From Colias croceus (Eukaryota > Arthropoda > Insecta > Lepidoptera > Pieridae): a DNA stretch of 64,000 nt. The stretch lies in assembly GCF_905220415.1 (NCBI RefSeq), contig NC_059564.1, positions 1,872,501 to 1,936,500 of the forward strand, written 5' to 3'. The notes below the pieces were generated by a model, which saw only the letters and a list, made by a program, of their open reading frames with translations, ran no database searches and was not told where the DNA came from. The first letter of the stretch is position 1; each line of letters opens with the position of its first letter. Below are positions 33,665-42,124 of the stretch, one piece after another. The position numbers and the translations under genes were made by a program.

Positions 33665-33724
33665 AAAGTGACACAGTATGACCCATAATAATAATTATTT
33701 CTTAACACTTTTACTACGTGAGTA

Positions 33725-33890
33725 TACGTACGTAGGTTTCTGTGTGCGTGGGCCGACACGCACTTGACCGATTTTTTGTTCGACAGCATGTTGCGCGGCT
33801 ATCCCCATACTTGGGCTATGACGTCACGACACAGTAACGAAACAATTGTCCACGGGAATCGAACCTGTGACCTCTGCGTTATCGACGATT
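33725..33890 (-). repeat. Possible tRNA-related SINE fragment
   Basis: On the - strand GGTTCGATTCCC (B-box-like) is followed by about 120 bp of moderate GC content. No A box is evident. Confidence 0.3.
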
Positions 33891-34189
33891 TGGTTGAAAA
33901 GTTAAAATCTTTACTTACTTTGAGGATAAGGTAATGTTTTTTTGTATCAAACAAATATAAATCTTATATTTTATGAAATATAGATCAATTTTCTATGAAT
34001 TAATATGGTAGTTACGACGTTTTCATTTGTAGAAAAATCAATACAGCCTTCACAGGTTCTCTTGCAATGAGCTTCTGATGAATAAAGCATTGTTCATAAT
34101 GATACATTTTTATTTAATTATTTTTTAATTATTGTGGTTTTGTTGGTAAATAATATTTTGTTTTGATTTTGTTTTGATTTTTTATATTT

Positions 34190-34349
34190 GAAGTGAAACT
34201 TCTTTATCGGGGTTGGAAAAAAATTTAGTGTAACATTTTTTCGTTACGCGTGACATTTTTCCGTTTCGCGTGATTCGACATATTTCTCTAAAGTTGCATA
34301 TTATAGTAAATTATTTTTGAAAAATAAGGTCATAAAGAAGTTTCACTTC
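34190..34349. mobile_element. Short TIR element, family D relative
   Basis: GAAGTGAAACTTCTTTAT at the left mirrors ATAAAGAAGTTTCACTTC at the right. The interior differs from the copies at 5274 and 58479. Confidence 0.6.
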
Positions 34350-34536
34350 TTACGTGTGTACACTAGTACACGCACACATTTTTCTCAGTGTTTTTCAATA
34401 TTTATTGAATTAATGATTTTTTGTGGGTATTTTTACTTGGATTTAATCACTTGGAAACTCTGACCGCATAATTTCACACCATTAAATTGAATAGAATATA
34501 AGAACCACACTTCTATATTATGATTATTATTACTTA

Positions 34537-34706
34537 CTAGCTGTGCTCCGCGGTTTTAACCGCATTGCTCCGCTCCTGTTGGTCTTAGCGTGATGATATA
34601 TAGCATAGCCTTTCTCGATAAATGGGCTATCTAACACCGAAATAATTTTTCAAATCGAACCCGTAGTTCCTGAGATGAGCGTGTTCAAATAAACAAACAG
34701 TTAGTA
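34537..34706 (-). mobile_element. Non-autonomous Helitron, family B
   Basis: CTAG at 34537 and the family body. The 5' part is shortened before a TIR element starts at 34711. Confidence 0.7.
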
Positions 34707-34710
34707 TAGA

Positions 34711-34913
34711 TGGCGCATTTACATTCGCGTGCTCAATTCGCCTGGTCACTCGACGAAACATTCGTTGCGAGGCAGCGTTCAGACATTTGTCTTCCCAGTA
34801 ATCAAATAACATTCAAAAATCGAATACAAATACGTGATTGTCAAGGCAAATAGCCCCTGTTTACATGCATGTTCGTTTTTTGCTTTAATGATGTGTAATG
34901 TGTAAATGCACCA
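34711..34913. mobile_element. MITE, 203 bp, TIR TGGYGCATTTACA
   Basis: TGGCGCATTTACA at 34711 mirrors TGTAAATGCACCA ending at 34913. It is GC-richer than its flanks. No clear target duplication. Confidence 0.5.
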
Positions 34914-35187
34914 TTATAATAAATCTTCCGTCGTACACAGTTTTCATTTAGTAAGCAGATTGATGGAAGTAATTTAAATAAATAAAAAAATATTTCACAC
35001 TAGCTCCACATTATGTGTGTAATTGAAATAAAACATCAAATTAATTAAATAATGACCGGTTTCTGCATCATTGTCATTGATGTAAAAAAGAATAAAAGCC
35101 GATCAGTGACAACTCGTAAATTTAACCTTTTTATTTTTATTCCAATTACGCTTAAAAATAACTGGAGTTAGCATTTTATTGTAATAC

Positions 35188-35365
35188 AAGCTTTCCGCCC
35201 ACGGCTTCGCCCGCTTTATCAAAAACCTAATATATATACCTACCTAATATAATACCTAATATATATACTAAAACATCTTCTGTGTATTAAAAAAAATCAA
35301 AATCCGTTGCGTATTTAAGAGTTAAGCATACTCAGGGATGGGCCGACAGAGATAGCAACTTTGTC
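35188..35365 (-). mobile_element. Helitron family C, degenerate
   Basis: CTTTCCGCCCACGGCTTCGC at the left and the CAAAATCCGTTGCGTA body. CTAG is lost. Confidence 0.6.
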
Positions 35366-35380
35366 GTGATTTATTTTACA

Positions 35381-35545
35381 CTAGCCGGCTGTTCCTGGCT
35401 TCACCCGTGGACCCGGGATAAAAACGAAATAACATATAAGTAGCCTATGCTACTTAAGAAAAATGGAGCTTTCCGCCAGCGTAAGAAATTTCAAAATCGA
35501 TACAGTAGTTTTTGTATGAAAACATTACAAACAAACATACAAAAA
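35381..35545 (-). mobile_element. Helitron-like element, family E
   Basis: CTAG at 35381 with GGCTGTTCCTGGCTTCACC; it ends near ACAAACATACAAAAAAAC. Confidence 0.5.
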
Positions 35546-35589
35546 AACAACAACAACAAATGTGTCCTTAGTTTAGTTACCAGTCTAAC

Positions 35590-35700
35590 CGCTGCTTTAC
35601 AATTTCGACTCGACAGTCGACCACTCAGTCGAGTCGTGGAGTGCGCGCGCGGCGACTGTCTGCCGCTCGATAGTGCCATATTTAGTCAGCTGTCAACAAA
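35590..35700 (+). promoter_or_regulatory. CpG-rich segment, possible promoter
   Basis: About 100 bp rich in CpG (GAGTGCGCGCGCGGCGACTG) including a 9-bp inverted repeat CGACTCGAC / GTCGAGTCG, followed by a donor-like TTTTGTGAGTATT. It could be a start region for the gene whose signal-peptide exon is at 47674, but nothing links the two directly. Confidence 0.2.
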
Positions 35701-36545
35701 TATTGTGTTTTGTGAGTATTCTTTTACTATCTGTGCACTTTTGAATAACCTTGAGTTTGGAAAATAGTGTTAATTCGAATTTATGTCAATGTTATTTTGA
35801 CATTTGTGTCATGTGTGTGTTTTTTGTTACACGCAATTGAGAGGATACGTTCATGTTTTAGTTTTATAATACATAGTTTGTATGTGTATATTTAAAAGTG
35901 AATTATAATACTTTATAAACTATGTTATGTGGATTCTATTATTGATTATTTTTAAAAAGTATTGCCAGTATGGGATAATAATAGTTACACCTATTTAATA
36001 ATTCATGAATTCACAATATACCTACCAACATACTTGTTCGTTTTCCGAATTAAGCAAAAACCCACTTTTTGCTACATAATTAAATCAATTTGTAATGTTT
36101 TTAATTTATTTAAGTAACTAGATAGGTTTAAAAGTGGATTTGAGACTAAAATCCTAGTAAAACAAACCAAATAATAAGATAAGTTTTAAAAAAGCTTTTG
36201 TCAAAGAACAAACTTGAAGGACACCAAGTTTATTGAATTATAAATAAACTTATTTATCATTACAAGTTTTTAAAATATTATTGCTTGTTGTAAAAGTTAA
36301 GATACATAGTTACCTACTAGTACACTGATAAGTATACACCATCATAGAGCCTGAATAGCAGCTGATAAACAGCGCTGTCCACTACAGTTCAGCAAAAGCT
36401 GAGACGCTGACTTTTGTTAATTCCCACTTGGGTATTTACTATGTTCGTTATTTCGAAGGAGATTTAATGGGAAATGCAAGATAAATGTTATGGATTCTTT
36501 AATAAAAGAGAAAAACATACCTATATATTAAAATGTAATTATTAT

Positions 36546-36735
36546 CTAGCTGCGCTTCGCGGTTTCACCCGCGTGGCTTCGCTCCTGTTAGTCTTAGCGT
36601 AATGATATCCTATAGCCTATAGCCTACCTCGATAAACGGGCTATCTAACACCGAAAGATTTTTTCAAATCGGACCAGGTTCCTGAGATTAGCGCGTTCAA
36701 ACAAACAAACTCTTCACTTCGTTTACTTACCTATA
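36546..36735 (-). mobile_element. Non-autonomous Helitron, family B
   Basis: CTAG at 36546 and the CGCTTCGCGGTTTCACCCG hairpin. Body GATAAACGGGCTATCTAACA. Confidence 0.7.
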
Positions 36736-36973
36736 TTACGAAAACGTAAACGTCTAGACGTAAAATTTGATGCAAATATTATATCCAAACTAATTTATCA
36801 GTTAAATTATATAAAGGCCAATAAAATCACGTAATACCTAATAAGTAATAACTTTAGTATTCCCTTAAATAACATATATTTATCCCTTTCATTTCAAAGT
36901 TGTTTTATAATAATTGTAATAGCTTGGATAGTGTTAGACTTGTTGTTTCTGTGATACATATATAAATCCTACT

Positions 36974-37267
36974 TCATCATCAGCCCATAAACGTTCCACT
37001 GCTGGGACACGGGCCTCCTATGAGGGTACAGGCCATAATCCACCGCGCTGGCCAAGTGCGTGTTGGCGGATGACACATGTCGTCGAACTTTTTAATTCGA
37101 CATGTCGGTTTCCTCACGATGTTTTCCTTCACCGTTCGAGCAGTGGTGATGTTACAACATGCGCAGATAAATTGAAAAATCAATTTAATTCCTGCGCGCT
37201 CGCCTGGTCTCGAACCCCGGACTTATCGATTCGAAGTCCGAGGTCTCACCACTGAGCCACCACTGCT
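36974..37267 (-). mobile_element. tRNA-derived SINE, full length
   Basis: Reverse copy with a short (ATC)n tail at the left and the tRNA-like head at the right (GGTCTCGAACCCCGG is the B box on the + strand). Confidence 0.85.
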
Positions 37268-37343
37268 CTCAAAATCCTACTTAGAATCTGAAATTTCTAA
37301 TTTAATATGTTATTATGGGAATAGAATGTAGTTTATAAAATGA

Positions 37344-37412
37344 CTAGATTTCCGCGCGCGGCTTCGCCCGCGTTTTCAAAGGAAAACCCGCATAGTTCCC
37401 GTTCGCGTGGGA
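37344..37412 (-). mobile_element. Helitron family A, 3' end only
   Basis: CTAG at 37344, hairpin and GCATAGTTCCCGTTCGCGTG; then the similarity stops. Confidence 0.6.
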
Positions 37413-38011
37413 CGGTGGGACAGAGCTTAATTATATAAAACATAGGTACCTATATCAATTCGTGGCTAGTTCGTCCTTATAGAGTTAGCTACCTTCTCAT
37501 GAAATTCTTAAAAGTTGGTTTATTTGAAACAAACATACAGACCTATCTAAGTTTAATTGACCATTTACCAGTGTAAAATAATGTACTTTGAAACTAATTA
37601 AGAAAAATATAGGTAGGTACGTCTAGAAGAAAAACGTGGTAGCGTTTTTGTGCGCTTGGTCGGCAAAAACTTCGTAATTTTTAAAGTCATTGCTTGATGT
37701 ATAGTTTTGGTATAAAAAGGTAAATAAATACCTTAGCTTGTAAATTAATTTACTTTGAGTTCAAGTGGTAGACAGTAGACAGAAAATAATTAAATTTTGT
37801 ACAAATTAATAAGTAATGGTGTAAAGAACACGAAGAAAACAAAAGCAAGTCAAGAAAACACAATAAAGTTAGCATAAGCTATTGATAAGTATTGTGTGGT
37901 AGTAGAATTTAAGATTGAAGTTTAACAGGTTATGTTATAAACCTGAATTTATCAACTAGGTATTTTACACATAACAATATAACCTACAACGTAGGTCCAT
38001 AATTATAAACA

Positions 38012-38051
38012 TTTGAAAGTAGGTACATACCTTTAAAACAATCACTTCTTT
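38012..38051. repeat. 40-bp inverted repeat, left copy
   Basis: The reverse complement of 38012-38051 (shared phrase AGTAGGTACATACCTTTAAA) recurs at 45870-45909. The pair brackets the MITE and LINE complex. Confidence 0.8.
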
Positions 38052-38777
38052 TTTTTTTCCCCCGCTTTTAATACTCACAGTACAAAATATATTAATTTGT
38101 TCATGAAAAATAATATCTATTTACGAAGGTATCTACAAAATTAAACACTTCTTAAATTTACCGTATTAATTGCAATTAATAAATGAATCAAATAATTTAT
38201 GGTCACGAATAATATACAGATAATAAAATTTTATGGCACTTTAATATAATCTAGATCTAGAACATGTGAGCTTTACCAATAATATCGTACGGTATATTAT
38301 AATTTATGCAGAGAATTAATTACTGACGTAGTGGTACTAGGCTCATAATTATTATCACTAAATGTTTATTTTTATACTTATGTTATAATTTGTGGATAAT
38401 TTTTTTATCGTCATAATTAATATATGTCTTAATTATTTTTAATATTATTAGATATTATGTATTGTTTTTTTTTGTAAACGCTAATTGTTTTTGGACGCAG
38501 CGCGGCGCCATAAAAAAATAAATTTTTAGGCTAAGCGCGCACCACGATTTTAATTTTTGCGACACGATTTCAAAATCGCGCTGTAGAAAATCGCAGAGAG
38601 TACGGTGCGCGCACAGCGATAATTTAATAGTGATCCCTTACTCACTTTCATCATGGATTTCGTACAAGTTGCTTGTCTTTATTTACTACTTCGGAGGATA
38701 AGAAGAAAAAAAAAGAAAATTCGTCTTTATTGGACTCATTCTTTTACAGCAGATAGAATTGTCAAAAGTTTCTTTTA

Positions 38778-38953
38778 TCCATACTTATATTATAAATGCG
38801 AAAGTAACTCTGTCTGTCTGTAAATTTGGTATAGAGATATTTTGACACCCGAGAAAGGACATATGATCGGTTTTATCCCGGAAATCCCACGGGAACGGGA
38901 ACTATGCGGGTTTTTCTTTGACTGCGCGGGCGATGCCGCGGGTGGAAAGCTAG
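38778..38953 (+). mobile_element. Helitron family A carried inside the MITE
   Basis: TCCATACTTATATTATAAAT start, CTAG|T end, in the same position as in the sister MITEs at 48280 and 50425-50600, so it was present before the MITE multiplied. Confidence 0.75.
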
Positions 38954-39025
38954 TCAGAAATATAATGAACTTCGGATGTATCCCAAAAAATTCTTTGGCT
39001 ATTATAGAATGAAAATTCCGCCAAA

Positions 39026-39120
39026 GGGCTGCCCTTTGTGCTTTTTTATTTTTTTTATTATTGTAACCTTTATGTTTATTTTGTTTCTTGTACAATAAAG
39101 TGTTAAATAAATAAATAAAT
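39026..39120 (+). mobile_element. LINE 3' tail carried inside the MITE
   Basis: CCCTTTGTGCTTTTTTATT through ACAATAAAGTGTTAAATAAA and an (AAAT)n tail. The same 3' end stands alone at 57195-57298, showing it is a LINE tail and not MITE sequence. Confidence 0.65.
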
Positions 39121-39702
39121 TCAAACCTTTGACAGATTACTGAGTTTATGTTTACCAAACAGTACCTACCTATACCACTACGATGTTTACTGTTGGACAG
39201 ACGAAACACAAGTGAAGTGCCAGCCGGGCCCGAGTGTGCGATTTTATTATCGCAGTGCGCGCGGTACCATACAATTTCATATTCTGCATTTCATTTTCGC
39301 GACAATCGCGTCGCGAGCAGTCGCAGCAAAATGTGACAAATCACAATTTTAAAATCGCTGCGATTATTGATATTCCGTTTTTAGACTCGTTAGGGACAAG
39401 ACGTATTTTTTGTGTTCCTGGAATTAAACAATTGTCTCACAGTATAATAGTCTCACATGTTCATGTAATAAGTATCAAAATCGCGTAAAAGTGCAGAAGT
39501 GATTTACGTCATTCCTAAATATTCTCAAAATTAAATACAACGAATTTGTCGCGGCGCGCGCCCCGCACTTCACACCGAGGGAAAGAGACGGACTCTCATT
39601 TTTGGAAATAATCCGTCGCAGATTTGAAGCGTCGCTACCAAAAGTAAGGAATTTGCAACCGTTATTCTATTAATAGAATTGAAACAAAATAATATTTAAA
39701 AT

Positions 39703-40749
39703 ATGGCTTGTAACTGCGGAGCATGTAATAAAATAATAAGAATAAATCAACATCACATTAAATGCTCTATATGTTCCCAAAACTTTCACTCAATATGTGC
39801 TAATATAACAGATTTTAAAAAAATATCCGAAGAATTTAAACTGAACTGGTTATGCTCACATTGTTATGCCAAACATTCAAACAATGTCACATCCAATACT
39901 CCAACCTTGACGAAAGACTCCAACTCTACACTAAATAATAACAACACCCCCCGGGAGGCTCTGCGTATGTCTCCTGCGACTTGCTCATCTGATATCTCAA
40001 AAGAAGTGTCAATCAGTGCTATCGTTCACGAGATGAGATTGATCAGAGAAACCGTTGGAGAAATTAAATCCCAAATGACGACCCTTACTGACCATATAGC
40101 GAAATGTAACCTACGTCTTGATGAGTACGACACCAAGTTGGAATGTCAAGAAAAACGAATTCTTATGTTAGAATGTGCAATCACTGAACTCAAAGATCGC
40201 TTGAACACAAACGCACAAGCTCTCCTCCGTAATGAAATAGAAATTGCAGGCGTTCCAGAAACTCCAAATGAAAATCCCGCACATACATTCCACGTTATCT
40301 CTCTAAAATTAGGTATTCCTATAGAAGAATCTGACTTAGATTTCATCACCCGCGCGGGCCCCCCGCGGAAGTCCTCTCAAAATACTGGCTACTCCGAAGA
40401 CAACTCACAACAGCCATCTCGACCTCTAATAGCCCGATTCTTGAGTCGTAATAAACGTGATGAATTTTTAAAAGTTGGTAAAATGAAGCAGCGCTCCATT
40501 AACGCTCTAGACATGGGACTTGGTTCAGCAGCATCCAAAAATACGGATATCTATTTCAATGAACGGCTCACTCAGGAAAACAGACATTTATTTCGTGCCG
40601 CTCGGCAACAAACAAAGGCATCTGGTTACAAGTACTGCTGGATTAAAAACGGAGTGGTTTACATACGTAAACAAGAAGGGGACCCAGCAATCGCCATCAA
40701 GAAACCAGAGGATCTTCACCAGCTGCATAACTCTCAGACTAACCCGTAA
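39703..40749 (+). CDS. CR1 LINE ORF1 protein (PHD finger, coiled coil)
   Basis: 348 residues. Residues 5-54 form a complete PHD-type C4HC3 zinc finger (C5, C8, C21, C24, H29, C32, C51, C54, with W49 two before C51). About 100-170 is heptad-like and probably a coiled coil. The C-terminal part (LIARFLSRNKRDEFL to GVVYIRKQEG) is the conserved ORF1 domain of CR1/jockey LINEs, related to the FP-protein C-terminal domain. ORF1 proteins bind the element's RNA in the ribonucleoprotein particle. The ATG at 39703 is the first in frame. No stop codons or frameshifts. Confidence 0.85.
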   Translation: MACNCGACNKIIRINQHHIKCSICSQNFHSICANITDFKKISEEFKLNWLCSHCYAKHSNNVTSNTPTLTKDSNSTLNNNNTPREALRMSPATCSSDISKEVSISAIVHEMRLIRETVGEIKSQMTTLTDHIAKCNLRLDEYDTKLECQEKRILMLECAITELKDRLNTNAQALLRNEIEIAGVPETPNENPAHTFHVISLKLGIPIEESDLDFITRAGPPRKSSQNTGYSEDNSQQPSRPLIARFLSRNKRDEFLKVGKMKQRSINALDMGLGSAASKNTDIYFNERLTQENRHLFRAARQQTKASGYKYCWIKNGVVYIRKQEGDPAIAIKKPEDLHQLHNSQTNP

Positions 40750-40963
40750 GCTTGCTCGCATATCATATTCCTTCCTCTGGTGCAAAAATTGTAAATATTA
40801 TATTATTTGTCTAGAAACTACCACAACATTTGAAATAATACACTCCTTCCTTTTAAGTATTATACTCCACCATAAACATATTTCTTATGTAAATTATTGC
40901 AAATTCATTATTAACATAATTAAGTTAAATAATTATAAGGTAAATAAGTTGCTCAACGCAAAA

Positions 40964-42124
40964 ATGAGCTTGCACACAATAAATATAAAACGAACGATAA
41001 CAATTGTTACAACTTCACTTTGTTTAAAAACTTCACATAGCTATGCGAACCAAAAGTATAAACACTCGATATATAAAATATTGATTTTGTTTTTACCTGC
41101 GTTATATGAGAATGTAATTGTTTTTATTTATAATATTAATTGTTTAAAGATCTCACATATTGTCTGTGCGAACCGACAGTCAAAAGGCACCATAATACAT
41201 AAAATATTGATTTTGTTTTTATCTTCGTTATATTATGTGAATTTAATTGTTTTTATTTATAATTTTAATTGTTTAAAGATTTCTCATACCAGTGTGCACC
41301 GAAAGTCAAAACGCACGATATATAAAATATTGATTTTGTTTTCATTCTCGTTACACGATAATGTAATTGATTTTATTACTAACTATTCTAACTTTAATTA
41401 TTTAAAGATCTCACATATCTGTGTGTACCTAAAGTTAAAACGCACGTTATATAAAATATTGATTTTGTTTTCATTCTCGTTATACGATAATGTAATTGAT
41501 TTTATTTCTAATTATTCTAATTTTAATTACTTAAAGATCTCTCATATCTATGCGTACCTAAAGTCAAAACGCACGATATTGTACAAAATATTTATTTTCT
41601 TTTTCACTTCGTTCTTTGAGATTGTATTTAATTTTACTTCTAACTTTAATATAACTACTCTTTGTTTAAAGACTTCACATACCTGCGCGAACCTAAAGCC
41701 AGAGCGCAAGACCTATAAAATATTTATTTTGTTTCCATCTTCTTTATATTATGAGAATGTATTTATTTTTACTTCTTATTGTATTCTTTCTTCCAATTTC
41801 ATTTTTACAGTAACTTTCCAATCATCAAAAATATGTAAACACACTAATTACAACACACACATCACACAGCACACAACTCACTCACACATCACACAGCACA
41901 CCTATATTACTTGCTCTGTGCAGCACACGACTCTCACGCACTTTCACTTTCTATCACTAACATTCAATTCCATCATAAACATTCATAATCACACACGTTG
42001 CACTCGTAATTACACACATATTATTAATTACCATAAGTATACTCAAGCACAATTTAGGGATGACAAAATATTCTACAAGAAAAAACCTTGCCGTTATAAA
42101 TTCACCTCTTCAACATGTCACTAA
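40964..42124 (+). CDS. Candidate third ORF of the LINE, built of six 40-45 codon repeats
   Basis: The frame is open from 40520 (overlapping ORF1 in another frame) to a stop at 42122-42124. The first plausible ATG outside ORF1 is at 40964, giving about 386 residues. Six repeats start near 41021, 41141, 41270, 41399, 41528 and 41663. Spacings are 120, 129, 129, 129 and 135, all multiples of three. Each repeat reads like LKISHxxxx followed by YKILILF and a second hydrophobic run. The tail is His/Thr-rich. The stop overlaps the ORF2 ATG (42115) by 10 nt. No family is recognised. A non-coding spacer of this AT content should contain many stops. Confidence 0.4.
   Translation: MSLHTINIKRTITIVTTSLCLKTSHSYANQKYKHSIYKILILFLPALYENVIVFIYNINCLKISHIVCANRQSKGTIIHKILILFLSSLYYVNLIVFIYNFNCLKISHTSVHRKSKRTIYKILILFSFSLHDNVIDFITNYSNFNYLKISHICVYLKLKRTLYKILILFSFSLYDNVIDFISNYSNFNYLKISHIYAYLKSKRTILYKIFIFFFTSFFEIVFNFTSNFNITTLCLKTSHTCANLKPERKTYKIFILFPSSLYYENVFIFTSYCILSSNFIFTVTFQSSKICKHTNYNTHITQHTTHSHITQHTYITCSVQHTTLTHFHFLSLTFNSIINIHNHTRCTRNYTHIINYHKYTQAQFRDDKIFYKKKPCRYKFTSSTCH
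41021..41780 (+). repeat. Diverged tandem repeats in the LINE inter-ORF region
   Basis: Six units of 120-135 bp with the shared core AAAATATTGATTTTGTTTT and TTTAAAGATCTCACATAT. Confidence 0.85.

Noticed and set aside
35447..35767. 106-codon open frame at the CpG-rich segment
   Set aside because: It begins inside a Helitron and has no recognisable domain; composition is driven by the CpG-rich stretch.
37711..37720. TATA box (TATAAAAAGG) as promoter of the 47674 exon
   Set aside because: No initiator follows at the right distance and no convincing splice donor marks a first exon.
38790..39209. 139-codon minus-strand frame and its near copy at 50163-50588
   Set aside because: Both lie over the MITE with its Helitron and LINE tail; the frame crosses element boundaries.
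40520..40963. ATG at 40520 as the start of the LINE middle frame
   Set aside because: The first 230 bases overlap ORF1 in another frame and their translation has none of the repeat character. If the middle frame is coding, a start at 40964 or reinitiation is more likely.
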